Positions 12,159 to 24,817 of a stretch of 64,000 bases of DNA are shown here, one piece after another; within the stretch, counting starts at the first letter, position 1, and every line of letters starts with the position of its first letter. Below the pieces are notes generated by a model. That model had not been told where the DNA came from. It saw nothing but the letters and a program-made list of their open reading frames with translations, and did no database searches. Position numbers and translations under genes: made by a program. Source of the DNA: Marchantia polymorpha subsp. ruderalis (Eukaryota > Streptophyta > Marchantiopsida > Marchantiales > Marchantiaceae); NCBI GenBank assembly GCA_037833965.1, contig AP031351.1, positions 9,808,501 through 9,872,500 on the forward strand, given 5' to 3'.

Positions 12159-12330
12159 GCAGAGACAATGAATACAAACACGGTCCTTTGATATTCAGCT
12201 GTCCCAACTGCTTTCGCTCTTCGTAGTAGTTTAATTAAGGACCCGTAAATAACTGTATTTAAGGTCGGACCTCGTCCCGTAAATAGCTTATTTACGGTAT
12301 TTACGGGAGACCCGTAAATAGAGAGGCCTG

Positions 12331-12338
12331 GTTATTAT
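12331..12338. repeat. Right target-site duplication of the hAT element
   Basis: GTTATTAT, identical to 9604-9611. Removing the element plus one copy restores continuity of the copia pol sequence. Confidence 0.93.
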
Positions 12339-14060
12339 CATTAGAGATGTTGTTATCGATGAATATAGATTCGGTTTTTTAATTGAAAAATGCTCATACA
12401 CGTGAAGAATACATTTTTTAGGTATTTTCTAGACATGATAATAAGCATATTGAAGTTGAAAAAATGATATCAAGCTCTATTTCATGTTAAACACAAGTTG
12501 AAATTGAAAAAATGATATCAAATTCAACATCACTTACACATATATGTGTCTGATATCCAAAACTCAAAAGTCAATGATAAAAAATTTATTGATGAAGAGA
12601 GCATATAGTTCAAAGCAAAAACTCATGAAACTAAATCGTTTTCAGCTTCATGGATTTATAAACGACAACAAAGAAGTCCTATGCCTACTAAGTGTGCTCA
12701 AAACTTCAGATTCAAAGATTATTCATGAACCTTGACAACATATGAAGATCCAATCACATTTCTACAAGCAATGACAAGTGCAAGTTGGAGAGCTGCAATG
12801 AATCAAGAAGTTGAATCAATCAACAAGAATCAAACATGGAAGATAGTTCACACAACGCCCCTTAGAGTCACTCCAAAAACCAAAGTTGGAAAGTCACGAG
12901 AAGTTTTGAGGCTTAAAGCCAATGTAGTTGCTAGAGAACTCCAAAAATTAAAGTGTGTAGACTCTTTTTGATACCTTTGCTCTAGTGATAAAATGATACA
13001 CAATACAAGCAATATTTTTCTTAGCTTTTTTAATCTACTTTCCTTTACTTTACTTTCCTTAGTTGCAAAAAAAAGTGGAAGCATGATGTTAAAACAACTT
13101 CTTAAATGTGAAGCTAGATTAAGATGTATACATGTATGTGCTAGATGTTTTTGAGGTATCTCAAGATGTTAGAGTGTGTAAACTTTTGAAAGCTTTTCAT
13201 GGGTTTCAATAAGCAGTATAGTTTTAGTATGAGAAGATTAATTTCTCTTTAACACAACATGAAATCAAAAAAAGCACAATTTATAGTAATATGTACCATT
13301 CAGTCATTGATGACAAGTACGCTATTGTATTAGTCTATGTTGATGATTTGTTGCTTGTTGGAATAATTTCAATCATATTGATTGAAATTATTATAACAAG
13401 TAAATTTGATATGACAATTTTGGATGATGCAAAGCTATACTTAAGGCAAAATTGGAGCAAATTTGAAATTAGAATCTATGTGCATCAACAAAATTTTATA
13501 CAAAAACTTTTAGAAAATTTAACTTGGAGACCTGTAACTCAATTTGTTTTCCAACGGTTTTTAGATTGCACTTACAACGTCATATTACAACATCAGTATT
13601 TGATGCTACATTATATAAGTCACTGGTTGAATCACTTCTCTTTATTGCAACGATCTTAAGATCTGATATAACCTTTGCAGTAAATAAACTGTGTTGATAT
13701 ATGTAGCATTCATGAGAGATTCATTTGCTTGTTGCAAAGTCAATTTTGCAATATTTGAAGGAAATAATAAATTGAGATCTTCATTTTAAGCAGTATAGAG
13801 ATTTGAAATATCATATTTTTGTCAAATTTGGATCATGAAAAGTATGTTGAACTCAGAGGTTAACAACTTGAATTTTTCACAAGCTTCATTTCATAGTACC
13901 ATGATGACTGAACTAGCAAATTGTTGTCTTCGGTGACCATGTCAATTACTGAACCTAAATATCGTACATTTATTGAGGCTACAAAGGACATTGTTTTAAT
14001 ACTTTGATTACTAACAAAGCTAAAATTATGCAAAGAAGAAGCATCCTTATTTCTAAGTGA
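12331..14060 (+). pseudogene. Copia reverse transcriptase-RNase H pseudogene (right part)
   Basis: It continues the copia pol frame after the hAT insert (IIIRDVVIDEYRF). The RT N-terminal part is clear at 12732-12971 (SWRAAMNQEVESINKNQTWKIV), the catalytic strand is YVDDLLLVG at about 13335-13361, and an RNase H remnant reads SSVTMSITEPKYRTFIEATK at about 13925-13985. In active copies the last motif contains S-T-T-E-A-E-Y-x-A, so several residues are changed. The middle of RT (about 12970-13290) is rearranged or deleted. Non-functional. Confidence 0.8.
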
Positions 14061-14289
14061 CAATTAGTCTTGCATCAAAGTAGTAACGAGTCTTGTTCTG
14101 CATGCCAAAACAAAGCACATAAAAATTCAACATCAATATATAAGGAAAAAAGTAGAATCATGATACATACAAGTCAATTACATACCAAGAGATGACAAAA
14201 TCACTCGACGTAAGAAAGTTTACAATCAATTAAACATCTGTGGGAGTATTAGCAATTCCAACACTTTCAAATGTCAAGGGACAAGGTAA

Positions 14290-14534
14290 TATGTTAGAAA
14301 TAACATTCTCTAAAAGCATGATGTGGATATGGTAGGTAAGTAATTAGTTAGATAGTAGTAAGTAACTAGCTAGATAGAAGTTCGCTTACAGATTAGCTAA
14401 CCGCTACTACTAACGATTACATAAACAAGTGTCTTGGTGATATTAATTGCAAATCCTGAATTCTAAATTGTTTATAATTTAGTACTTTGATAATAAACAA
14501 GTAGTTGTACAAAGTGATCATTGCAATTCTAATA
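14290..14534 (+). repeat. 3' LTR remnant of the copia element
   Basis: The better-preserved LTR copy begins around TGTTAGAAATAACATTC (14291) and ends near 14533. A purine-rich GTGGGAG at about 14241-14247 is the likely polypurine tract. It also holds short TAGTTAGATAGTAGTAAGTAACTAGCTAGATAG-type iterations. Start and end are estimated from the alignment with the 5' copy. Confidence 0.65.
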
Positions 14535-16300
14535 AATTATTGATATTAAGTAACAAAGCACAGATAACTTGTCTTGTTTGAATCAAATATGTCAATGTGT
14601 GTGGTGGATGCAATAAGTTTCATCTATTCAAATGCATACCATTGATAACATGAAAAACTCAAGATAATTGTAGATCTTAAGAAGTGATCAAGTAGAAAGC
14701 TCAAAAATTGAAATACTCTGTTAAGTGATAAAAAGTCATGTGTAAATATGTTCTCTATATAATAATTGAAACATGTTAGCTATAAAGTTACATAATATAT
14801 AAAAAAGATATCATAACTGATGACTAAAATTCTGATCTTTTGATCACTTTGTGTTAAACATGTGCTTTTTTTAATTTTATTCTGCTTCAAATGCTGTAGT
14901 TCTGAAATGATGAGCTTCTTGCTTAAACCTATTAGACTTCTCGGTTGATTTAACACTTACCTCAGGTTTTTATATAAATGAATAATTATGCTTTCAAAAA
15001 CTTTACCTTATCAATTTTCATCAAAAATAAAAATATAATATGATAGGCCATACTCAACTAATGAGAGTTTACAGTCATATTTCTCTACAATGCATCTTTA
15101 TTCTCCTTTCAAATATCACACCATAGATGCTTGAGATTTGCACTTCACATAGAAAAAAAAGGTAAAATCTACTTGGATAGTTTAGCCATTAAAGTATTTT
15201 GGTAAAATTCCAATTCAATCAACAGACAAGGATGAAATACGAGCGCTTGTATTATATGTTAAAAATTAGAAATTCATTTTGTATGACATAGAATAGTCCT
15301 AATTTAATAATCGTATAATACATAATTTGTATATATATTTAAGATAAATCTCTCTGCAATAATAAAAAAATAACAAACATGCTTAATCTCCAAGTGGCCA
15401 AAATTACAATAATATTTTCATAAAAATTCTATCATCCAACAAAAAACTGAAAATAATTTTTTTTTTCAGAAAAAATTAATCTTACACATTCAACGCTCTT
15501 CATCTGAATGATTTTATTAGAATTCTCATAATTCGTCTGTAATTTGTCTTCATGCATGATAAAAGTAGAAGTGAAAGAGAAAAGATGCAACATTAAGAAA
15601 GTAGTATAAACAATAATACATCGTAATACTCAAATTCTAAGCATGAAAGATGTATAAACATGTGTTTTCTGTTCAATATGATTTTTTAAGGTAAAAGGAA
15701 ATTTTAACTTTAATTGTAAAGATAAAAGAAGAGACATCAAGCTTTACAAAGAAGACAACGAGCTGTTATAGCCCCTTGAACTGACCCACACAAGAAGGAA
15801 ATGTCTACAATGAACGTGTTCTTTAGCAGGATGATAATCTAATCAACGTCCGCCAGCAGGCCCTAATAGAAATAATAAAAATATGTCTTGATTCCGAACC
15901 AAGTGTAACACCATTGCGCGGGACTTTGTTTTCTTCATTCAATTTTCGGAAAACCTTTCTGAAACTCATCATCTGACATTCACTGCATTTGGGACCATGA
16001 GCTTAGCAATGGGAGAAGAGGGCATGCACAGACGTCTCAAGCCCGCTAGGAGACAGATCTCGATGAAGCACGTTCAGAAGGGACGCTTCAATGAAGGCTA
16101 CGAAACGTGATCGCCTGGCTGCAACTGCTGACCACGGTGTTCGCTCTGCTGGGCAACTGGATTTGTCGTGAGCGAAGCAGCCATCGATTTAAGCCTTCTG
16201 CCTTCCGATAGGCGGAGAGGAGAGCTCACGCTTCTCGGACGACGACCAGACATGGAATGGATTAAGGAGCGTGCCGAAGCAGGAGCACAGGGGTCGTCGA
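14535..16300. other. AT-rich intergenic region, no gene recognised
   Basis: Very AT-rich sequence with poly-A/T runs (for example near 15440-15475) and no coherent reading frame on either strand. Composition changes abruptly to GC-rich after about 16000, approaching the ABHD18 promoter. Confidence 0.5.
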
Positions 16301-16947
16301 GCTTATCCGGTAGCTCGGATGACAACGATGCCAGTAGGTGCTGAGTGGACCGGGCAAATCGAGCGCCCGCTGACTGGCGCTTCTCGTTGCCACGTCACCG
16401 GTTTTCGCCTCTGCGCTCCCCCATTCGCCCGTCGGTCACTTCCGAGGTCCGAGGGCCCTGCGACTGGGCCCCACCCAGCCAGGGCCGCGGTCGCAACGTC
16501 TGCCGGCGCCATCGCTCTGCTCTGTTGTCGTCGTCGGCGACGGATGCGGCCCTCGGGGGGAGGGAGTCCGATCGTCGACGCGCGCTCTCTTGTCGGGAGT
16601 GCGCGCGCGTCCTTACACCTCGAGCGTCTTCGCCCGCGGCCCGTCAGGGCCGAAAGAATGTCGAGGACGAGAGGCCCGTTGGGAAGTTCTTGTTGCGAGT
16701 GGACAGTGGAGAGCGGAGAGCGGAGAGGCACGATGAAGAGGAGGAGGAGGAGGAGGAGGATGAAGTGAGAGCTCTGGCGATCGAGCGAGCGGCTTCTTCG
16801 CGCAGGCGTTTTATCGCTGCGAGGTTTATTTGACGGTGCCTTTTCGTGGATGTAGGTTGGAACGGTGGTGATTGCGGATCGGATTTCGGGGAACAAAATG
16901 CTTTTCTTGTAGTTTTTGAGTTTGTGTGAAGTCGAAAGTGGTGGAAG
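16301..16947 (+). promoter_or_regulatory. GC-rich promoter and 5' leader region of ABHD18
   Basis: Strongly GC-rich stretch with a (GAG/GGA)n purine run at about 16738-16765 directly upstream of the ABHD18 start. Long open frames on both strands (up to about 197 codons) show low-complexity Arg/Ser-rich translation and are composition artefacts. No clear TATA box was seen. Confidence 0.45.
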
Positions 16948-19370
16948 ATGGTGGCAGTGAATTTAGGCTTCGCGCACTATTTGTTGGATCATTTGTATGG
17001 GACTATCATGCACCGATTGCGGTTGGCACCGCAGTTCTTCTCCGGTGGATGGGGGGGCCAGAATATGGTTTTGTTGGAACAGATAACGAGACAGCTTCTC
17101 CAGCAGGGGCTGCAACAGGTTTCGGCTCAGCATTGGCCTCCTCCAGCCGTGCGACCCATATGGAAGACCGTTTGGGAATCTCGCACTGCTAAATTGCAGG
17201 AAGGGATTTTTGTTACCCCATGCGAGGAGCTCGTAAGACGAGCTCTCCCCTTTGAGAGCCAAACTGCGCGCGTGCGCCTGCTTACTCCAAAGAATGCTCC
17301 GCGGCACAGAAGTTCATGTGTGGTTCACCTTGCAGGTACCCTTCATCTTCTCGTGCTCGTCCAACCACCTTTAGATTTCATCAATATCACCAGCTTAAAA
17401 TTGCAGTGATAATGCGCCTCGTTTCTGCTCGACACACTCATCAAATTTGAACCCCTCCAGAGCTGCCACGCCGGAAATTTCAAAATTTGATCTGATGATG
17501 CCGTGTCAGATACTTGATTGAGAACATAGTACAAGGCATTGGGAAATAAAATTTGTTAGATTCGAAGCTAAAATACTTTACTTAAAATTTTACTAGCCTA
17601 ACACGGAATCCTATTATACACCAGGTACTGGAGATCACGGATTTGAGAGGAGATTGAGGATAGGCGGTCCTTTGCTGAAAGAGAATATCGCGACTTTGGT
17701 CCTCGAAAGGTAAAATCACATCTGTGTTGGTGGTGGTTTGCTTCAATATAGTCTTTAGATTGAGTCGACTCTAGAAAAAAAGTAACGAACCGGAGATGAT
17801 ATCGTTATGTAGTATGTTGCTTCTATAGTAGATTCAGATTCATGCCTTTTGTCTGCATCAACCTTTTCTGGAATGCAAAAGAGATTGGTTGCGGATGCTA
17901 TCATACCATCAGGTTCTCTAGGGCCCAGATTTCATAAAGACAACTTACTCAATTAGCTCTACCAATCAATAATCTAGTCGTTCTGGAACCTCGAAGTAGT
18001 TTGGAAAACTAATAGAAGTCCCACGACATTTTCACCAGGATGAAGGAAAGGCGTTGAAAGCTGTGTTTTTAGATGTTCCGTATGTAAGAATGGCTCTTGA
18101 ATTATTGTGGGTCCAGCCCTTATTATGGAAATCGACGGCCTAAACTACAGCGAGGTGCGAGGCTGCTCTGTGTGAGTGACTTGCTGTTGCTTGGGAGGGC
18201 CACAATAGAGGAGACACGATCACTTCTGCACTGGCTGGACAAGGAGGAAGGTTATGGGAAACTTGGTGTCTGTGGGCTAAGCATGGGTTTGTTTCCCTTT
18301 TCCTTTCTTTTTGTATGCGGCGCAGGACCTTGTAACGACATGGATTTGTCTCTTTGTCTTTCTTACTGTTATTATCTACTGGCTTGAGTATAGTGAGTAG
18401 CTTCTGCACTTTCTGCTCTGTTTGTAACTTAGTTGGGGGCTGATCATGTGGCACTTCAAAAAGATTCACTCACACAGGTACTCTTCTATGACCAGGAGGC
18501 GTTCATGCTGCCATGGTGGGCTCCTTGCACCCCACACCCTTGGCTATATTGCCTTTACTTGCACCTCACTCTGCGGCTGCGGCTTTCTGCGAAGGTATTT
18601 TACAATATGGAACAGCATGGGATGTGCTAATGCGAGATGAAGCTGCAGCTACAGGCATGACTCTGGAGAAAACTATGGAGCGCATGCGTACGATACTCTC
18701 CCTCACTGATGTGACCAAGTTTCCCATCCCGAAGAATCCTAAAGCAGTTATTTTTGTTGCAGCTACCGTAAGTCCATCGTCTTTCCATCTCTTTCTCCTT
18801 TCGAACATGAGTCAGAATGTCCTGTACAGGTTTTCTACTAAGAGCAATTTTTTTCCGCCAAATCGCAATGTATATTGATAGTTTGTTGCTGAATTACACC
18901 CAGCGATTTGTTACGGGAATGTTTTTCCTTCTGCTTATTAACCAGAGCTGCCCGTTTTAGGATGCTTTTTAGATGCAGAGCTAGCCTTTTGTGTTGGTTG
19001 ACTCCATACCAATGACCATATCTTAGAGCAGTCTGTGTCGCCGATGAATCAAATCGTAACCTGTTCCTTAATCCTGACATGCCTTTCATCATTGTGATAA
19101 TTCTGCATCCTGGGTTCTGAAGACTAGCTGGAAGTCACTCATGCTGTCCATCACTATACCTGCGACTTGTGTATCTTTTAATGTTGAAGTAATTTTATTT
19201 TTTTTAATCAGGATGATGGCTACATTCCAAAGCACTCGGTACAACAGCTGCATGATGCATGGCCTGAGTCAGAGGTGCGGTGGGTGACTGGTGGCCATGT
19301 GTCTTCTTTTATCCTACACAATAAGGCATTCCAGCAAGCCATCCGAGACGGGCTTCAGCGGTTGGATTAA
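16948..19370 (+). CDS. ABHD18: ABHD18-like alpha/beta hydrolase
   Basis: Five exons: 16948-17335, 17625-17709, 18117-18286, 18496-18767 and 19212-19370. All junctions are GT-AG and in phase, giving about 357 aa. The start ATG opens MVAVNLGFAHYLLDHLYGT, typical of plant members of the family. Diagnostic blocks are IWKTVWESRTAKLQEG, CVVHLAGTGDHGFERR, RGARLLCVSDLLLLGR, the nucleophile elbow GLSMGG across the exon 3/4 junction, DVTKFPIPKNPKAVIF, and a terminal DDGYIPKHSV...GGHVSSF supplying acid and His. The fold places Ser in GLSMG, Asp in DDGY and His in GGHVSS as the triad. The biochemical role of the plant protein is not established; a lipid acyl-hydrolase or transferase is possible. The gene stands alone, downstream of a GC-rich promoter. 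Confidence 0.93.
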
Positions 19371-20877
19371 TTCCTTTGCATTGGGTTTTCATTCAGAAGT
19401 ATCTTTCCTATTTTTTCATAGCTTTGCCGCTCTCTAGTCAACATTTCCTTTGACAAATTACTGCTGGTTGAGAAAAAAGCCAAAAGGGAGGTAATCAGGA
19501 AGTATTCTTTAGTAGCCAAGATTTTTAAATCCATAGCTGTTCACTTATCACAAGCTTCCTCGGTTTACATTTTTCACCCACAGGATAGTACTTATCATTT
19601 TGAAAGATATATCAACAGCAAACATGCGCTCAAACAAAATTGCAGTGGACGCGGGTTACAGACCCTTTGAGTGGCGATGTCTGCTCTAGAAGAAGTCGTT
19701 ATTTTACTCCTTCCGCGTTATTCTCTTATTACCGTGAGTCGTGAAATGTGAAAGGCAGAGAATACAAGATTTTCTATCTTGATTCAGCACATTACCTGAA
19801 TAAAGCAATTGGCGAAGCCATGAACGAAATTTCAAGTCACTTTGGCTCCTATCTCCTCTCTGGTGTAAGTTTTCCTGGATACATGGAGTCATATATATAT
19901 GGCGATTGTAAAATGCAAACTCTTCGATCTTTCGATTTCTATTTAGCTCAACTGAGTGTTGGTGAGAAAGGAGAAACGCTCAGCAAAATCTGACCATACC
20001 ACGTATACGCCAGTGCTCTCGGTGATTGATGTATTCCCCAGATAAAGCCTATCCCGACATTGTACTCTTCGAAGGAGATGCCGCGGTTACTCCTGCATCC
20101 TCATCAAGGGTGGAGACGTTCTTCTTCTACAGTCTGAGTACCACTTGCATGGTGCTGCAACACTTGTCCACTATTAGTGGCTTTCCTCATTGAAGTGAGA
20201 AAATTTCCAGAATGGATTCATGAACGGACTATCAGATCCTACAGCGTCACCAAATATGTAAAGGCCAGTTCTCATTTCATCTTGCATTTTCCAGTCTAGT
20301 GTTCCAAAACGTTCAATTGACACAAGACACAGTGCCTTTCAAATTGAGGCTTCATGTTTTCAAGAACCAAACTTGTATTCAAATCAAGGTAGAGTTGAAT
20401 CTTTACTACATTGAGCGATATCTAACATTGATTACAAATATTTCCCACTTAACATGGAGTTACAACGATTTACATGGAGCTCAGTTACCTTTGGGAGCGA
20501 TTTTGCCAATCGGAAGAGTAGTTTATATTTGAGTGATTGTAAGGTGGTCCTATTTATCAAAACAAACAGGTGAAATTAACGCATATGGTTGGATGTAATT
20601 GGTTCATCTTTTACATAGGTTCATATCAGAAATTTGTAATTCCTAGAGAGTATGATGTTATTGACATTAACGAAATAGGCTCCAACAGCGCAGCAACTAC
20701 AAGTGATTGACTCACCACATCAATGTTAACGTCGACCACCGGCGATATATTTATCCTCTTTCGAAACAAAGTTATTTAACAACGTGGATTCGGATTTCGA
20801 AGCATGATCATGTAGAGAATGAAAGCTGTAAAGAGCTGCTATAAATAAGATTGATTTTAATTGGAAGAGGTGAAAAG
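19371..20877. other. Intergenic between convergent genes
   Basis: Holds the 3' flanks of ABHD18 (plus) and the organellar ThrRS (minus). Short open frames at about 19750-19990 and 20300-20530 lack recognisable motifs and have no supporting splice structure. No RNA gene was recognised. Confidence 0.45.
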
Positions 20878-23800
20878 TTACAAAACGCCTCTCGAGGCAA
20901 CAGCGGCTTGTATTTTGGCAACTATGTGGTCAACAGATATACTTCCGAGCTCTCCACCATGTCTCGTCCGCACTGTCAACGTTCCATCTTCAACTTCTTT
21001 AGGTCCGACAACCGCCATAACTGGGATTTTCTGAGTCTCCGCATTACGGATTAACTTGGCTAGTCGTTCTCCATATGCAATCTCCGCTCTAATATCTAAA
21101 GCCTTAAGTTTTGCTACAACGTCCTTACAGTACGGCACCTGCTCCAGCCCAAAAATATCACATTATGGTACACATCTCAATGAATGTTGGTCCTCAACGG
21201 AGAAATAGTAGGTACTATAAACTTGAAAATAAAAAACTGGCTAAATATATATGTTCCGAGTCGAGTACGAAGGTTACGGAAAGAAGATAAACAACAGCCA
21301 GACAAATCAAATAGATAAAAACAATGAGATTACCTGGGTATCCGTCACAGGAAGAAGCCGTACTTGCATGGGTGCTAGCCACAGCGGGAAGTCTCCAGCA
21401 TAGTTTTCTACGAGTATCCCAAAGAACCGCTCTATGGAGCCCAGAATGGCACGATGGATCATAATGGGCTGTTTCCTTTGGGTATTCATATCCACATAGG
21501 AAAGCTTGAATCTATGTGGTAAGTTAAAATCAACCTGTATGAGCAGAGAACGTAGTCGTCATCATCCGAACTCCACAACGGAAAAGAAATAATAATCGAG
21601 AACAAACGACAATGTCCTGAAACATGGTGGTAGTTTCTGAAGCATTCTGATTGCATTTCAAGCACTTTCGCAGGACTAACTCATACCTGGACCGTGGAAC
21701 ATTGCCATTTCCGTCCAATAGCATCTTCGATTTTAAGATCAATTTTAGGACCATAGAACGCACCACCTCCTTCGTCTATGGAATAGTTCCAACCCTTATC
21801 TTCCAATGCTTCCCTTAATGCAGTCGTAGCTTGTTCCCAAATATCATCACCTCCAACAGATTTCTCCGGTCGTGTAGAGAGGTTGACTTCATAATTTTTA
21901 AAGCCAAACGTTGTAAGGATCTCCTCAGTTAGATCCAACACGCCTCTGATCTCCTCTCTGATTTGATCTGGGAGGCAGAAGATGTGTGCGTCATCCTGCA
22001 CATACGACATGAACCAAGTTTGTTGAGCTTCTCTCACTAAGCTCAGTTTGGTCCAACTCGTAAGCGCAGACAATAACAGTGTAGACTGGAACTACGCAAA
22101 ACCAGTAAAACAATAATGATTGCTCATTCCAAAAAGTAGAGGTTGACCTGAGTGAATCCCCTGACACGAAAAAGTCCATGTAACGCTCCAGACCTCTCAT
22201 ACCGATATACTGTACCCAATTCAGCAACTCGCATTGGTAATTCCCTGTACGAGCGAAGGACATCCTTGTATATCTGAATGTGACAAGGACAATTCATGGG
22301 TCTAAGTTGGTAAAGTTCGTCCTCTACGTCCATGTGGTCGTACATGTTCTCTCTGTAGAAATCGTAATGACCACTTGTTTTCCAGAGGTCCAACTTTGCC
22401 ACGTGAGGAGTATACAGCAGTTCATAACCACGCTGCAGATGAACCTTCTTCCAGTACTCTTCAATTATGTGGCGAACCATAGCTCCTTTGGGATGCCAAA
22501 AAACTAAACCTCCACCGGCATCTTCCTGCAAGTTCGCAGAGATAAGTAAATACAAACAACAAGTCACCATCTTTAGCGAAGTCAATGAAGGGAAATGTGC
22601 AATCTTTAACATCAATTTTCTTTGACAACTCTAACACCATGATTTAACATCTCATGCAATTGCTCACTAGTTACATCATAAGTACCTGGATAGAAAATAA
22701 ACCAAGATCTTGACCCAGCCGGCGATGATCACGACGTTTTGCTTCTTCCTTTTGAACTTGATAAGCTTTTAGTTGTTCCTCTGTTTCCCAGGCAGTCCCG
22801 TATATTCGTTGCAGCATTGCTCTCTTCTCATCTCCTCTCCAGTAGGCTCCGGCAACGGTCTCCAACTCAAGTGCTCTACGGGGTATCTGACCTGTTCTCT
22901 CCAGGTGAGGTCCCGCACACAAATCCCACCATTCGTCTCCTGTGTTTGCGGGAAAACCTTGTTACTGTGATATCGGGCAAGATTGCAAAGGTCTTTAGCG
23001 TGCCTCGGGACATACCCAAGAATAACCTAAAAAAGATACATTGAAAACGTAACCCTTGGTGGTCTACTTTTACGTATGCCAATATCAAAAAGTAATTAAA
23101 GATTTTCAAATTTCCGTACGTCATGGGTCTACGCTAGTAGTAGAAGTAAGATACTAGTAAGGAGGAGGGAGTACGCTGTGGCTTGCAAAAGAAAAGGGCA
23201 GGAACGAAATCAAACAATCACCTTTAAATCCATCCAGCCATTCCAAATTCTGCGGGAAGCTCATGTCTGCAGGATTGGTTAATGAAAGCCTACCTATATG
23301 ATAGATTGTGATTGGCTCGGTTTTGATGCTGTCTAAAATTTCGAGCTTGTAAGGCTCATTGATCGCCTTAATTCGACGCGCAGCTTCTTCTCGAGATACT
23401 TCTTCCCTCCTCAGTGGAAGATTACGACCGACAATTTTATCCTGCAGATAACGAAAAATTGTTGAGTCCACTCCGATTTATTCCCTTTGAACAAAAAGTG
23501 CACCTTTTACCCAGCTGTGAATATGTTGCAAGTTGCTTCAACTCATGGACATTTCCTTTCCAAAGTAATTGGTTTGGAAGAGCTTCAAGATCACTGATCA
23601 CAAATAGTAAAGACATGGCATACTTCACCAAGAACCGAAAAGTTGTGGAAAATGTAAGCTAAGAGCGCCTAAGCATTACACGAAATACAATTAGCTAATG
23701 CAGAGAAGGATATATTCTCACCATTTCTTTTTTGATCTTCTTCAAATCTTTTTCAGCCAAAGGCTCCTTCATGTCGAAGTCATAATAAAATCCCCTTTCG

Positions 23801-24817
23801 ATCCAAGGGCCTATGGTAACCTGCGCTTCTGGATATAACTTTTGGACAGCCATTGCCATGACATGAGCACTCTGAAATGCACACATACACACAGAAAACA
23901 CACAGTTCAGAAATTGTTCAAGCAGATGGAAAATGCGGGACATGTGAAAATTCTCAATTGACTGCAAAATTTTGCCATTTGCTTGCCGTTTTCTCCATGT
24001 TCTTTGCGGAGCAGAAGTCTACAGACACATGTTGAGAAGCTCCACTACCCATACTTGTCCCTTCAAGCGTTGTTGAAGGGAGACCTACTCTACGATGTAA
24101 ATTTGGAACTGCGAAAATAATTTCAACAAGTGTTCCATATCCATCACAGAAGTGACCTGTTTCTTCGTTGCAGTACTTACTGTATGACGAATTTGTAGCA
24201 ACTTTTGAGATGAGTCATTCGTGGGAAGAACAACAGGCCTGATCTCTTCTTCTGAAACAGGTATTTCAATCTCGGACTCCGTTTTAGCAACCGTCTCTTG
24301 ATCTGCTGCCAGTGATGCCAAAGTTCTTGATTGCTGAGCTTTGCCATCTGTGGACAACTTAACAAGAGCCTTCTCAGACCAAATCAACCTCCTCCTGCTC
24401 TTGAGCGACGAGTATCCATCAGGTGAGGGCGTCGAATTGAGGCCATGAGCCTTGTATGCAACAAGGATCCTGGGCTGCCATGGTCCAGCGCCCGAGCGAC
24501 CAAAACTCAAAGCTGACTGTCCGGACTTCAATGCGACCAAGAACCTCGGCTCGCATAGCACCTGACTGCAACGCAAATTCACAAATCCCAGTCAGAATTC
24601 ACTGTCAATTGAAACGGGTTCAAGCGTACTACCCCGAGCAATTCAGAGTTCGCCCTTAGAGTTTCCACATCCCACACAAAACCCTGACCACGAGTCACAA
24701 GCTCAAGCTGACCGCGATGTGAACTACGAATTAGGCCGGAAAAAAAAAGGAGCTACTCCACTTCCCCAAACTCGCGCGCTGCTCCCAATTCACCAAATTC
24801 AAAACCACGCACCTCAT
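20878..24817 (-). CDS. EMB2761: Organellar threonyl-tRNA synthetase (chloroplast/mitochondrial)
   Basis: Nine coding exons on the minus strand: 24817-24813, 24565-24181, 23871-23722, 23441-23294, 22939-22686, 22525-22148, 21995-21687, 21534-21334 and 21138-20878, about 696 aa, all in phase. The first coding exon holds only ATGAG, then GT; it joins TCAGGTG to give [10 protein letters not shown]. The first 100 or so residues are Ser/Arg-rich, as expected for a plastid/mitochondrial transit peptide. Next comes the editing domain with HTSAH (across an exon junction) and CAGPHLE. The class II catalytic core has the Zn-binding MNCPCH, motif 2 ([15 protein letters not shown]...[12 protein letters not shown]) and motif 3 ([16 protein letters not shown]). 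A C-terminal anticodon-binding domain ends in ASRGVL. The enzyme charges tRNA-Thr in organelles and hydrolyses Ser-tRNA-Thr. The N-terminal TGS domain of bacterial forms is not evident. It is divergent from the zinc-ribbon gene on the plus strand. Confidence 0.95.

Larger units (their letters stand above)
9612..12330 (+). mobile_element. Structurally complete hAT transposon (2719 bp)
   Basis: The left terminus CAGGCCTCCCTATTTACGGG and the reverse complement of the right terminus CAGGCCTCTCTATTTACGGG differ at one of 20 positions. The perfect 8-bp duplication GTTATTAT flanks it at 9604-9611 and 12331-12338, the hallmark of hAT insertion. Both ends carry several copies of the subterminal motif CCCGTAAATA or its complement (about 9621-9700 and 12241-12320), a likely transposase-binding array. 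It encodes one hAT transposase-like frame. Base composition (GC-richer coding part) contrasts sharply with the AT-rich copia host. The sharp ends suggest a recent insertion. Confidence 0.95.
6605..14534 (+). mobile_element. Decayed Ty1/copia retrotransposon, split by a hAT insertion
   Basis: Plus-strand order fits copia: LTR remnant, a primer-site-like stretch near 6729 (ATGATATTATAGCAAGC, a decayed form of the tRNA-Met site common in plant copia), gag, protease, integrase, RT, RNase H, then a second LTR. The body without the hAT insert is about 5.2 kb, a normal copia size. Nearly every domain has stops or frameshifts, so the element is dead. A foreign 600-base stretch sits between the integrase core (about 8560) and the integrase motif near 9260. 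The hAT transposon at 9612-12330 entered the pol frame and therefore came later. Confidence 0.85.

Noticed and set aside
16271..16896. Long overlapping frames on both strands upstream of ABHD18
   Set aside because: GC-rich, Arg/Ser low-complexity composition in a promoter/leader; no motif or splice link to the gene.
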